A stretch of DNA of 64,000 bases, taken from contig NC_056745.1 in assembly GCF_019279795.1 (NCBI RefSeq), forward strand, positions 508,835,716 to 508,899,715. The letters are read 5' to 3'. Positions 45,893 to 57,894 of this stretch are shown here, piece after piece. Within the stretch, counting starts at the first letter, position 1. Each line of letters begins with the position of its first letter. The notes under the pieces were generated by a model. That model saw nothing but the letters and a program-made list of their open reading frames with translations. It searched no databases and was not told where the DNA came from. This DNA is from Protopterus annectens. Lineage: Eukaryota; Chordata; Ceratodontiformes; Protopteridae. The translations under genes and the position numbers were made by a program.

Positions 45893-46645
45893 AATATTAT
45901 AAGATCATAGGAAGTTACTAGGCTACTGGCCCTGAGGCCCTTACATGCCTAGCCAAGAATTTAGCTCATGTTCCAGCAAGTCAGCACCCTATGCCACTGT
46001 CCAGCAGGGACACGTGGAATCCCAGGGATGTATTTTCTGTTTCCCATTCAGTTATCCAGGGTGCGCTTAAAAAGGGTTAACGAAGTACTCTGCCTGATGT
46101 GGAGAGGGAGTGTATTCCACAAAAGGGGGAGTCTCTGGGACACATCTGTCCTGCCAACAAGTCCTATTCATGTCTCAGACCAGGTTGAGGTTGCGTGTGC
46201 AGGTTTCTCTAGTGGAGCTTGTCTTGCGGATATTCAGCAGTCCTATCAAGGCCGGGTCTGAGATTGCTTTGTATGCCAGACAGAAGTCACTTCTGAGGAG
46301 TCTGGAGGAGACTGAGTAGAGGGACAGGGCCTTTAGCCCATCTGTGTAGGGTAGCTGTCCGAGGCCCTGCATTCTCCTGGTGAGGAAACTCTGTGGTCTC
46401 TCCAGGTGCTGCATGTGATTTGTGAGGCACATGCTGAAAGGGGCATTGTACTGAATAATGGGTCTTATAAGGGAAGAGTACAGGGATGTTATGACAACCT
46501 TGTCCCTGGATGATATCCCCTTACTAATGAGGTGGGCCATGTAGAAAGGTTTCTGTACAACGGAGGCAATATGATGGTCAAACGTCAGTTTGCTATCAAC
46601 CTGGGTACCAAAGTCATTCATGACTGATTGCGTGCTTAGGTGATG
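45893..46645 (-). mobile_element. CR1-like LINE, copy c, inserted in DIRS-B3
   Basis: The frame 46,175-46,651 encodes the RT C-terminal region: DFGTQVDSKLTFDHHIASVV, PFYMAHLISKGISSRDKV, SLIRPIIQYNAPFSMCLTNH, then LERPQSFLTRRMQGLGQLPY. The 3' end (45,893 onward on plus) reads aagatcataggaagttacta. DIRS-B gag sequence lies on both sides (NISATLDFMAINCQ-type to the left, DRLGKKVYAAS to the right), so this is an insertion. It is 5'-truncated. Confidence 0.83.
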
Positions 46646-48485
46646 CAGCATAAACCTTCTTACCCAGCCTGTCCATGATTCTACTGTCCTTGTCAGAAAG
46701 CAGTAACTTGGATGAAGGAAGCAACTCAGATGGCTTATCAGAGGCTACAGACACTACAGAGGGGTCATCAGCAGGACATCTGAACAAATAGGAACAGTCC
46801 TCAGGCACCCTATAAAATCCATCAGACTTCTTGGGAGTAGGGGGCAGTGAATGAGATGCTTTAGAAGCATTAGAAGAAACAGGTTTACCATGAAAAGATC
46901 GAACTAGACTTCATCGAATGATGGAATTACTGACCCACTTCCGCTAAAAAGACAATGACGAATTCCGACACTGTCGAAATAAGACTCGCCGTAAATCTCG
47001 AAATGGGCTTTAACATGGGTCAAGATGGGGGCAAGATTTGTACTTAGACAATGTCGGGTTTGACATTGTTGCCATTTGGCCTCCGGCTTTGAAGTGGGTG
47101 AACTTCTAATGCCAAACCAAAAAAAAAAAAAAATCTAGTAAAGCAGGCCAGACAGGAGGAATAGCTTCAGGTTTAGGAGATTCCATCTACAGTAACTCAT
47201 AGTACCTCTTATGGATATCAGAAACCTGGGCACAATCCCACTTAAATTCCGTCATCCTAGACATTTTGTCCCCAAAGGAATTTCCTCAGAAGGAGTATGT
47301 GGACTATTAGATTGCTCCTCCTCCTTCGACTCATAGTCTAAATGAGAAGGAACCTGTGTAAAATAAGTAAGGGGTTCTTCATCAGAATCCAACTCTTCCT
47401 CAAAAGAATTTAATTCCCTGGGTCTTTAAGTGAAGACCAAGGAGGAGCAGGAACTGAAACCCCTTGAGGAGGCCTTAACGACAGTAAAGCATTAAATAAC
47501 CCCTGAGTAAAGGCTTGCCACTCACTTTGTGGGTCCCTATGAGAAGAAGAAAAATGTCTAGTTTTCTGTTCCTTTTTCAAGGGAATATCCATCCTAGAAA
47601 ACTTGAGAGGGCCCTAACTCAGGACAGCATTCCACAACTGTAGTAGGAACTTCTTCCCTAAGAAGAAACTGCAGAACCCTCCTTAGACCCCTCGGAAACC
47701 AACTGTGGTTCCCTCTGAACACCCAAAACAGACGCCTGCAAAGCCTCGTTGGATGTGCTGCCTGCCAGATCTTTGCCAGCCTCCAACCCAGATGTGGCAG
47801 AGGAATCCAACAACACAACCAGACGAGTCTCTGGGTTTGTAATAATCTTGGGAGAAACCCCTGGCAGAGGCTGGACAGTGGAAGATTCTGGGCTTACCTT
47901 TTTCACCTTCTTCCCTGATGGCTGACCCTCGGGGCAGAAGTTTCCTCCATAGTATCTTTAGCAAGCTGCTGAAAATGCTGGTTCTCAAGATAAAATGAAA
48001 GTGAAGAACGCCTACTACGAAGGGTTTTTAGGAAAATCCCTCACAAATACAAGACATAGTCGTGAGAAGCTCCTAGGCAAGAAAAAGGTACTTATCGTGG
48101 TGGTCTTTATTGGGAATCTGTCTCCCACACCTGGCATTTACCTTTCTTGGATAACATTAACCCCCCCAAACAGCACAAAAAAATGAACAAAACCCCCCAA
48201 CTGGGTACTTATCTGCAACGGTGAGTACTTCAGTAAACAGCAGAAATCACCGTAGCTCCAATAAACAGGAAGAAAAAAAAAGCAAAAAATGGACAGAGGC
48301 AAACTGATGGTTAAAAACAGTGTTCAGATTGGCGGCAAAGAAGTTCTGAGGATGACATGCCTGAATGTCACCTTTATGCCCTATGCTATATGAGGAGTGT
48401 GTAGGTGACGTTCAGCATACCTTAAAGCAATGGTAGACTTTGGTAAACTGGCTGGATGGGCTTCACAGCAGGGAATCCCATATAG
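46646..48485 (-). mobile_element. DIRS-like element B3, gag and leader part
   Basis: gag pieces include DKDSRIMDRLGKKVYAA at the CR1 junction, and acidic/Ser-rich stretches at 47,150-47,950. The leader near 47,990-48,485 matches B1 and B2 (ggtacttatc, then tggcggcaaagaagttctga). An A run of about 14 lies near 47,121. It is broken; the right limit is approximate. Confidence 0.62.
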
Positions 48486-48564
48486 TAATTAATAGTGCAG
48501 CGGTGATATTGGAAGAAGCCAATGAAGAAATTAAATGTAAATTTAGAACTCTGAAGGAAAACAG

Positions 48565-48625
48565 CTTAAAACCCTGCACCTTATGTCTGTAAGGTAAACA
48601 TCTTAACCATTATGTCAAGCTCTTC
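48565..48625 (-). mobile_element. Degraded tRNA-derived SINE head
   Basis: On the minus strand: tgacataatggttaagatg (box A-like) and gtgcagggttttaagc (box B-like) about 40 bp apart, with ccttacagacataagg between. The pattern resembles tRNA-type SINE promoters but is decayed. Confidence 0.42.
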
Positions 48626-51600
48626 ATAAAGAAACAATGGGAGAACATATGTATGGCAATCAAATATGCAACAAAAAATTAAGATTTAGGATCTTTGCCA
48701 GGAGGAGTGTTTGCAGAGAAACTGTTATACCCCAGTTTACATGGAATATGATGATAAAGAAAAAGAAAAAGCCTGTCGGAAAAGAATATTCTGTGAGTGA
48801 CTTGACTAGGCAGACTTCAAAATACAGAGTAAAATTACCACTTTCCTACCGAACTGAAAAATAGCAAATGAAAAGGAAATATTTTTTAGCTGGGATTCAG
48901 GGATCAGGAATTGCCTTGACACACAGCAGCAAAGTTTTTTTCTGGTGATTTGCCAAAAAGCAATTACTACAAAATGGAAATCAAAGTCTTCCAATTCAAT
49001 TCAAATATGCTGCTTTATATTTGCTTTCATTATAGAACAATGCACGTGATGTATAATGTTTGTAAATATAAACTTGTTACTACTTGATTACTTTATATAA
49101 TCGCAAGTTTGCTTATGTCACAAGTGATAAATAAAGCGGTTTTTAAAAATTTATTTGTGTTAAGCAAATATCACTGGTGGTTTGGAAAAATCCTCTAATG
49201 CCTATACACACACCGAATTTTGTGGAGTTTGAGAATGAGACTGGTTTTATGTCTTGTTTCTATTTTGCAAAAGCACAATTACATGGACATTAAACAGCAT
49301 GGAAGTCGGACAGCATTGTTGGATGACATAAAAAGTATAGCTTGTTCAGTAAACATGAACATGAGTTACAGTCTTGATGTACATTTGGAAAGACACGTTG
49401 CCTGGGTCCATAGATAAAAAGTCTAAGAAACTAAAGTGTGATAATTTTGCATACTGGTTTGCAAGTAATTTCAACAGGTCTGTTACACCAGCAAAGAGAG
49501 CCTTTTTTACTGACACCTTGTTAGATTTATGGATTTTTGCTAGGAAGTTAAATTTACAATACTTGATATTTTGAAAATAAAATTTTTGTTTTAAATAAAA
49601 AGATCAAGTTGGAAGCATTCTGTTTTGACACCCATTTTAAGTAACTTTGTGGATTTTATATTATGTCCACAAGAGTCATGAAAACTGAAAGGTGGTAGAA
49701 TAGTAGTCATGAATGCATACACTTATGTATTCATAATCCCTGAACTACTGAGTGATTATTCTCATCACATCATAAGTTTACAACAGGAAGATGGTGATCT
49801 ATGCCCAAGCTGTTTTAGTTTCTAAACTGGTCAGACTGTATGTAGACTTTCTGAATGTATTCAAGAACATATTTTAGTTTTGGTTAAGAAGTACACATTG
49901 GATTGCTGCTGCTTAACAACTAACAACAAATTTTTGCCTTTTATTTTGGACCAGGACCTACCTACTACTACTTTTGGCGTACAAAACCACTTTTAGGTCA
50001 AAGAATTACACTGACAGTTGTTTTTAAAGTCTCATGTTCCACTACGAATTAATGAAAGTGTCAACATTAAATGTTATTTAAAGTTTTTGTCCACAAAATG
50101 AATTGCATTTACTAAGCTGAAACTTCATTTGTTGCATATTTTTATTCAGCACAATTTCAATTTGCTAAATATGGTCATGTGATGTCTGAACTATTTAAGA
50201 CACTGTTGGTTTTATGTTCATTGTTCTGAAGAAGTTCTTTATATTTGTGTGTGAAAGTTCTAAACGTTAAATTTTCAGATATACCCTACTGTGCTTTTTG
50301 TTCCACACAGAAACACTTGAAGGTAGAAACAAATTACCTAAAGGGTCACTGCACAACCGTCTACACCAGAAAGTTTAAGTATCAATTCCAGTAATTAAAA
50401 AAAAAAAAAAAAAAACAGCTGTACCTATGTTACTTACAGATACAGCCAACCTATCCTAACAACTTAAGTAACTTTACTGCAACCTTTTCTAGTAGCAATT
50501 TACACTTCTAAATATTTTCTTTCACATCCCCACCAAATATCACCTATTCCACCCATTTTTAAGCAATCACCTCTTTTAGTAACCGTATCTATCTCAATGC
50601 CCAGAAATACTTTCAACCCTATCTACATAATCATGCAAAGCCATCGTTTTCATTGTCAGCTCAGTAGTCCCAAACAGAGTACCATTCCCACAACACTTGT
50701 TTTATTCTACTACAAGAGGCACCAACGCTCAACATTAATATACTCTGATAACCTGATAAATTACAAATCCCACCACATTCATTCTTCTCCTACTTCTACT
50801 AATTAAAACAAACAAGAACTATCCCTTCACTCAATTTAATCCACAGTTTACGTTAATCTGCCCATACAAAACACTCTCAAAAGAAAATATATTTTGGGGA
50901 CTTCCAAAATTGCTTCACATTGATCAACAGATTGATTAGAATTCTGCCAGTGTGAAAACTCTTTTTTGTGAAAAAAAGGGGATTTAACTCTATCAGTGGG
51001 TAAACTTCAGTTACTTGCTAGTAATTACTCTATCCAGATGAAAGTAATAAAAAAAATCAATCAGAAAAGGCAAACAAAAACTCTGGCTGGGAAAACTCTA
51101 GCAGCTGTTTAGCAAAAAAAGCAGGTAAAGTTTCAGCTTCTGTACAGGAGATGGCTTCCAGTAATTGTTTGAGAAAAAAATAAACCAAAAGAACTGAGAG
51201 GCGTTTAAAAATAAGCAAAACACTGAAAGAATATAAACAGTTAAATAACAAAAGGCTGGAAAACACAGCTGGCTATTTAAATGAGCTGATAAAGCTGCAA
51301 TAACAGGCTCAAATTAAGAAAAGACTGGCTGAGCTTGAGGCTTCACTTCTCAAGAGCGATTTAAGAGGGGAAAAAATGAGTAGCAATGGAAGACAGTACA
51401 TAGAGAAAACACAAGATTTTTTGCCGTATCAGAGAAACTGAAGGAACATACCATATAAACTTTATGACATAAATAAGCAACTAGAATGGTGTCCCACAAC
51501 AGGATTTCTTAATTGACCAGTCCATTGTGCATTCAGTCCAAATCGGGCTATGAGAAAGCAGCCAAGCCCTATATTAACAAATATGCAACAACGCCAGCAG

Positions 51601-52029
51601 AAAGGGTTGTTCCTGACAAAACTGTGACAGAAAGGAAAAGTATTAAAAGTTGGGGACAGCAGTGTGTCAAATGATTTTTCATGGTACACAAAGCAGAAAA
51701 AAAGCAAGTTTACACCATCAATCAGGGAATAATGACAGGCAGGTGACAGATTCAAGCTGTTGTATCCAGCTGTCTTCAGAATATTGTTTCCTGGCAATTC
51801 AAAGACAATTTCAAAGACATTTTCAATGCAGAACAGACTAAGCAGGAAATAAAGTTTAGCCGACAGTGAGTCAGCAAATTGAAGGGGACTCTGCTTCACA
51901 TTCTTCTGAAAGTAAAGTCCAAAGGAAAAGGTTTGAGTGACAGAAAAAAAAGCACAGACATCAACAAGAATCAGAAAGTACTTTGGGCTTGAACCACTGA
52001 TTGAAGTTTTTTTTGTTTCATATTACCTG
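48626..52029. other. Intronic DNA without recognisable gene
   Basis: AT-rich. An A run lies at about 50,398-50,415. Frames here are short and show no known motif. Nothing else recognised. Confidence 0.6.
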
Positions 52030-53160
52030 ATAAGTAGTGGGCTTTTCCAGGTTGGTACGATGTCTAATATATGTAGGCAAGTGGTCACTCATGCTGTCAG
52101 GGAGGCAAGCCTGGATGACATACAAGGGTTGGTCTCTTTGTCAGAATCCAATCAAGTATTGATTGTTGGTGTTTTTTCAATTCTACTGTGGGGTGGATAA
52201 GCTGAGACTATCCATGGAGGTTGGTGACATTTGTGGGGGAACTGGAGTCACAGGTTGACCAGTCAATGTTGAAGTCCCCCAATATGATGGTTTCATGTTG
52301 GAGGAATTCAGAAGCCCAGTCAAGTAGGGTCAATTATACTAATATATTGTCTACAGTTAAGTTTTAATTTTAGAAGTATAATATCTGCATTACCTAAGAT
52401 AGGAGTGTTAATATCTAGGCTTTGGACAAGTAGCTGTTTTTTTAAATAGTATACCTATACCACCTGCATTTTTTGATGTGCAGCCCTTGCGTAGCATGTT
52501 ACAACCTGGTGCTAGGATTTCATTATTGGAGATATTGGGTTTCAGCCAAGTTTCAGTTACTAGTACTATAACTGGAGAGTACTGGGAAAGATTGGCATGA
52601 AGGTCATGGACTTTATTGGTAATACTTCTAACAGTAATATTTAGAATAAGCAAGTCATTAGCTTTTCTTGGAAGTTGGAATCTGTTTTGAGATGGATTAC
52701 AATTGGGGAACTGGGTATAGTAAACAGATGGGCCGAGATTTGGATGCATGTCTCCAGTGAGAGAGAGTCTGGCTATTTGCACTTTGGTTCTTATGATGTT
52801 AGTTATGAGCTTGTCATTTTATGGATAAATTATTGGTAAGGTGTGGGGATAGGATAGGTTTAAGAGTATGAGGACACATGCATGTGTAGGATACGTGGAG
52901 GGATGTACGGTGCGAGAGGTGTTTTGTTTGTTGTGCAAAAGGTTGAGGTGGTATGATGGTATAGTAATGTTGTGTGGTTTGTTATGAAATGAGGTGATGT
53001 GAGCAAGCAGTACAAGGGTTGTTAGTAGTATTGGTTGAGAAAATAGTATTACGTAGGGCACGTTAAGAGGAGTAGGTATAGTTATTCTAGAACTATCTTT
53101 GCTCTGGTGTGGGTTTTGGATTGAAGTAGTGTGTGGCAGTGTTGGGTGCTTATAAGAGCA
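52030..53160 (-). mobile_element. LINE endonuclease fragment (same family group as copy A), copy D
   Basis: The frame 52,408-52,782 encodes an AP-type endonuclease N-terminus: LSLTGDMHPNLGPSV, LNITVRSITNKVHDLHANL, VIVLVTETWLKPNIS and NAGGIGILFKK. Decayed sequence down to 52,030 still gives GDFNIDWS and DWILTK...SDHLPTY pieces. Those match the start of copy A (DWILTNK...SDHLVTY). The RT half is absent, so this is a leftover 5' part, which is unusual for LINE copies and implies a later deletion. The region 52,800-53,160 is probably 5' leader. Confidence 0.72.
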
Positions 53161-53756
53161 ATATTTAAAATGTATCCCTATTGGTGGGTCTTTGTCCCCA
53201 CCCCCACCTTTTATGAAATTTTTCGAAACTTGTGCTAAGAGATTGAGAGGTATGGGTTCTATCCATCAGATAACTTTGGAACCATGTAACAGTATGCTGT
53301 CCAAAGCCAAATTATTTTCAGCTTAGAAGGTTGTGGTTTCCCTGTTCCAAATGCCCTAGTCATGCCTACAAATATCCCAGCTGCTATAAGTCACTACTGG
53401 TGTTACTGTGAATGGCATCAGTTGCAGACAACCCTTCTGCACACTAGTGCAAAAAAATTCTGAACCCATGCTGTTTATCAGACAGCTGACCATAGTTATT
53501 TAAATGCTTGAAAAGTTGCTTGTACATGATTTTCTCAAAAAATTCTGTGTGCGGGTATACAGTGGATACGGGATATTAGTCCTTCACAGCTTTGGGAGAA
53601 GCTAATTTAGGGAGAGGGATAATAATGGAATGTTTTAGTGCTGGGGTAACTATTCCTGTAAGAAGGGGGAAGATTGCAAATGTTGAGGCTTGGCAATTAT
53701 GTCAGCTGCCTTCCTAAGAAAAATACAATGGAGTTGAAGTATTTAGCAGAGGTGTG
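53161..53756. other. Intronic DNA, nothing recognised
   Basis: No frame or repeat identified. Confidence 0.5.
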
Positions 53757-55080
53757 TTTCACATATTTATTTTACGTTTGTTAACTGGGAAAGTCCAACT
53801 GGATACATATCAATTTTCAGTGGAGGCCCAGGGAGAAAAGCTCCAGAAATACAGTATATATTTAACAAATACAATTAATAAGTAGAACACCAACAACTCA
53901 AATATTAATGAATATATACAAAGATGACAAAAGAGATATTAAGAGAAAAAAAATGCATTAAGTTAGGAAGTAAGGAAAAGGAAGTAGTATACTATGTGGG
54001 TAGAGATGTCAGTACAAATGAGAGAAAAAAATATATAAGCAAGGAACTGCTTAGAGAGGTATGCTGAGGGAGATTAACCTGGGCAAGTGCAGGTACATAT
54101 CCAGTGGTTGGTGAAATAATGTTTTGCTGCAATTTTAAACTTTGTTAGAGAGGGTTCTAGGGTTAAGGCAGGAGGGAGCAAGTTCCAAGTTTTTGCTATG
54201 TAGTTGGAGAATATTGAATCACCTGCATGACTGAAGGATTTAGAGGTCCTTAACATTAATTTGTCATTACATCTCAGTGGTCTGGTACTGGTGTGAGGGA
54301 TAATGAAGGGTTGTATTCCTGGTACTCTGGTTGGTAAAGTATGGCTAAAGTAAGCTGATTATAGAGAAGAAGATTGGGGAATTCGAGCCATTTTAGTAGT
54401 TTTAGATTTTGACAGTGATGTGTATGATAGGTAGATCCTGCAATGAATCTAGCAATATGGTTGCAGACGGTCAACTTATTTAGTTCGGTTTTACGTAGTT
54501 TAAGAATTTCCTTAACCAAGATCTCACTACATAATTAGCAAAAGTGTAAAAGATGGGTTGGAAGCAGTTACAAGGGGAATGGTGGTTGAGCGTCGTAGCA
54601 GCTTTGAAGGGAATTGGTTATGTCAGAAATACTAGACACGACAAAGCTTCTCTATTCTTCAGCATGGATGTTGTTTGTGTTACTAGCTATAGATTTTTGT
54701 TGGAGGAGGGTTTGAATATTTCCTTATTTGTTTAAAGTCTTTCCAGAATTTTTTAGGAGTTCTAGTGGTAAAAATCTGTTTGCTATGTATGCAAGTAGCT
54801 TTTACGGTACTGGAAGCTATTCTGGTTTGTCTGCTGTACTTGGGAATTACTATGATTTTTGTTTCCATGCTGCACAGGCAATGTTCCACTGTTTTATGAG
54901 ATCCTTAATATCACTAGTGAACCAGGAGTACTTCTGCCCACTGAGTCTTGGATAGACAAGAGTGTTGAGAGAGCGTTGATTAGAAAAAATTTAGAGCAGT
55001 GTGTGGATCTTGTGATTGGTACAACGGGGACAACTCTATGGAGTTTAGTTCTTGTTAAGACTGCCAGCTTTTTTTTCCCA
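53757..55080 (-). mobile_element. LINE copy C, RT deleted
   Basis: The 3' end at 53,757 has the family terminal block (atttattttacgtttgttaa and ggagaaaagctcc) shared with copies A and B. C-terminal pieces are at 54,074-54,519 (NHIARFIAGSTYHTHHCQNL, LKWLEFPNLLLYNQLT), matching copy A's RTHHCLNLKKLGWLELPNLL. Directly upstream at 54,683-55,080 is the pre-RT linker (PKKFWKDFKQIRKYS), so the reverse transcriptase core is missing by internal deletion. Old and non-coding. Confidence 0.75.
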
Positions 55081-56054
55081 GGGAAAGATGGTCTCTCAAT
55101 TTCAGGAGGTTGTGTTGCTTGTTTCTACTATAAACTTCACTGGTCAAATGTGCTGTACAATATTCTAGATAAAGCTGAATGTTTTTAGCATATTCCTGAT
55201 GGTGTTGATGTTTTTTCCCTGACTTCATATACTTGTATGCTTTCAGTTTCTTTAGACTTCTGATGCTAATAAAACGCATACAAGTAGCAAGACTGATAGA
55301 ATCCAAAACGTTTCGCAATTACCAGTAGAAGTTAAATATACTTTAACAACAGGAGAAACACCAATGTTCTAAATATGCAAAATGGAAAAGCTATCTGATA
55401 ACCACCTTTAAAGCCAATAACCAAGTTAACTTTGTAGCATGTACAGTGTTGTGCCTTGAAAATTATCAGTTGTTCTTGGTGTGCCCTTCATGACCTTCTG
55501 GTCCCAAAAGTCAAATTATTGTCCTGGAATTACTCTGATACTGAGGCAGGTCATGGGAATGGGTGATTAAATTTTGTTATGCTGCAGTACTACTATACTT
55601 GTCAGCAAGATACTCTAAGTCAAACACTTAGAGAAAGCTAACTACAGAACTTACACCACTCTGAAGTGCTTCCTGGCAATGAAAGTTGTTAACAGCTCTT
55701 CATGTAAAGACAATTACATTAAGAGTACAATACAAAATCCAAAGTGATTTTAAATTTCCTACTTGCTGCAAATTAATCTCGTGTCCATGTCCTTTCCTCA
55801 AGGGCTAAAGACTGTTACTACAAAGATATGCATTAATTAATGCCCAAGCTAACCAGAGTTAGCCATTTAACCACCTGGGTTTCTGCAGGGTATACATTTA
55901 CTCAGATTTCTAAAACATGCAGTGCTTAAACTATTACTATGAGTTTAATATGGAGTTTTTCTCCTTGGTTGCTCTCTGTAATGAAGCTTGAATCAGTGAC
56001 ACTTATACAGGGCAATGAAAAAAAACACTCTCCATTATATGTTAAAGTCTTTAC
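55081..56054. other. Intronic DNA 3' of the 56 kb FRS2 exon
   Basis: AT-rich, no repeat identified. The splice donor lies at the right edge. Confidence 0.55.
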
Positions 56055-56218
56055 CTGTTCTTCAGCCACTAGTAGTGGATGTGTGGACTCTTCACCTACA
56101 GAAGGAAGACGTGTACTTCCAACAGAAGGATGTCTGCTAGAAGGATGCGATGAGCCATCTCCAAAAGAGGGATATCTTGGATATCCATTTGGTAAGCACA
56201 AAGGAACAAACCCAGGAG
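56055..56218 (-). CDS. FRS2: FRS2 penultimate coding exon (linker after the PTB domain)
   Basis: This 164-nt exon encodes the Ser/Pro-rich linker between the PTB domain and the tyrosine-rich tail of FRS2. The residues run PGFVPLCLPNGYPRYPSFGD and onward through HPSSRHPSVGS and RLPSVGEESTHPLLVAEEQ, closely matching vertebrate FRS2. The acceptor is CTTTCAG (AG at 56,220-56,219). The exon opens with CT, the last two bases of a split codon (probably the Thr of a TPGF-type start). The donor is CAG|GTAAAG with GT at 56,054-56,053. It ends in phase 0, matching the exon at 28,758-29,705, which continues with VHTYVNT. The predicted splice therefore joins VAEEQ to VHTYVNT without a frame change. Sequence on either side of these limits stays open for a short way but is intronic and does not match the family. 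The N-terminal myristoylation and PTB exons were not found up to 64,000. Confidence 0.93.
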
Positions 56219-56589
56219 CTGAAAGCAATTAAATTGTAATCATTTTGTACATGTTAAACATAAAAAGCAATTAGTTATTACAGTTTCTGCATTCAAAGCA
56301 CTTGTACACCATTTCCGTGGTAACAGTAAGAAAGAATAAATGTAATTTTGCTGATCAAAGTCAGCTATAAGTACAGAATTTCAATACTGTAACATTACCA
56401 GTAACCACATTTAAGTGATTTATAATGACAAGATAAAGGAAATACTTCATATGCAAACAACGTATTTTGCTACAGTACTGTGTTGTCCCTGAGAAACCTT
56501 ATTTACATGGAAAAAGCTGCAGAAATGTGTAAGGAGATGGGCTTGCATGCCAATTCAGCACAAAAAATACAGTCGTTAATTTGTCTAAC
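56219..56589. other. Intronic DNA upstream of the 56 kb FRS2 exon
   Basis: AT-rich with the splice acceptor at its left edge; no other feature seen. Confidence 0.55.
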
Positions 56590-57394
56590 AGATTCATAGG
56601 TGGGTACTAGGCTATAGGTCCTTGGGCCTTTATAAGCCTAGCCAAACGGTACCCTGTCTTTTGCCACCTAAGAAAATTATTTTTCTGTGCCCCTATCAAA
56701 CAGAGCCACAAAAGTGATCCCTGGGGTATATTTTTCACCTCCCATCCAATCATTAAGATTTTTCTTGGAGTGCAAATGAGGAGCTTTGTTTGATATAGAT
56801 AGGTAGTTTGTTCAAGAGTATGGGAAGTCTCTGGGACAGGACTCTATCCCTCCAGCATGCTTTGTTTATTGTGGAGACAAGGTTTAGGTCCCCTAGAGCA
56901 TGTAGCTAGGAGGGATTGGGATTTCTTTACGTGGAGCATGTCCAACAGCTCTGGGTATGACACAGCTTTGTATGTTAGGCAGAGATTGCCTCTGAGTAGG
57001 CTATATGCGACACAGTAAAGCTGGAGTTTTTTGAGACTGTCTGTGTACAGCATCTTTTTGAGGACGGTAATCCTCTTTGTGAGGTATTTCTGTGGCCTTT
57101 CAAGTTGCTGTAGATGTCTTGTGAGGTACATAGCAAAAGGGGCACTGTACTCTATAATGGGTCTAATGAGTGATGAGTAGAGAGGAACAATGACCTCTTT
57201 TCCTGGATGAGAAACCTTTTGTGATTAGGTGTGCCACATAGAAGGATTTCCTTACTACAGTATCGATGTGATCAAAGGAGACACTAATGTCTACCTGTGT
57301 CCCAAGGTCTCTCATCACACTTTCAGTGTTAAGTAGACTACCGCCTATGTGGTAGTTCATGGGTTTTCTACTGACTACAGTTATTCGGATTTTG
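56590..57394 (-). mobile_element. CR1-like LINE, copy d, cut by the sequence gap
   Basis: RT C-terminal pieces: MNYHIGGSLLNTESVMRDLG (57,300-57,360), SFYVAHLITKGFSSRK, then LERPQKYLTKRITVLKKMLY and CLTYKAVSYPELLDMLHVKK. The 3' end at 56,594 on plus reads cataggtgggtactaggcta. The frames are broken. The upstream part enters the N gap at 57,395. Confidence 0.83.
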
Positions 57395-57894
57395 NNNNNN
57401 NNNNNNNNNNNNNNNNNNNNNNNNNNNNNNNNNNNNNNNNNNNNNNNNNNNNNNNNNNNNNNNNNNNNNNNNNNNNNNNNNNNNNNNNNNNNNNNNNNNN
57501 NNNNNNNNNNNNNNNNNNNNNNNNNNNNNNNNNNNNNNNNNNNNNNNNNNNNNNNNNNNNNNNNNNNNNNNNNNNNNNNNNNNNNNNNNNNNNNNNNNNN
57601 NNNNNNNNNNNNNNNNNNNNNNNNNNNNNNNNNNNNNNNNNNNNNNNNNNNNNNNNNNNNNNNNNNNNNNNNNNNNNNNNNNNNNNNNNNNNNNNNNNNN
57701 NNNNNNNNNNNNNNNNNNNNNNNNNNNNNNNNNNNNNNNNNNNNNNNNNNNNNNNNNNNNNNNNNNNNNNNNNNNNNNNNNNNNNNNNNNNNNNNNNNNN
57801 NNNNNNNNNNNNNNNNNNNNNNNNNNNNNNNNNNNNNNNNNNNNNNNNNNNNNNNNNNNNNNNNNNNNNNNNNNNNNNNNNNNNNNNNNNNNNN
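57395..57894. other. Assembly gap, 500 N
   Basis: Exactly 500 N bases, likely a placeholder length. Its true content is unknown and may include more CR1 or even an FRS2 exon. Confidence 0.99.

Larger units (their letters stand above)
29706..56054 (-). other. FRS2: FRS2 intron, 26.3 kb, phase 0
   Basis: The intron is bounded by donor GTAAAG at 56,054 and acceptor TTTTTAG at 29,706. Most of its recognisable content is transposon-derived: a tRNA-type SINE, two long DIRS copies, a Penelope-like element, a third DIRS remnant with a CR1 inside it, and two LINE fragments. Unannotated, mostly AT-rich stretches separate them. No exon-like frame resembling FRS2 was seen inside it. Confidence 0.85.
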
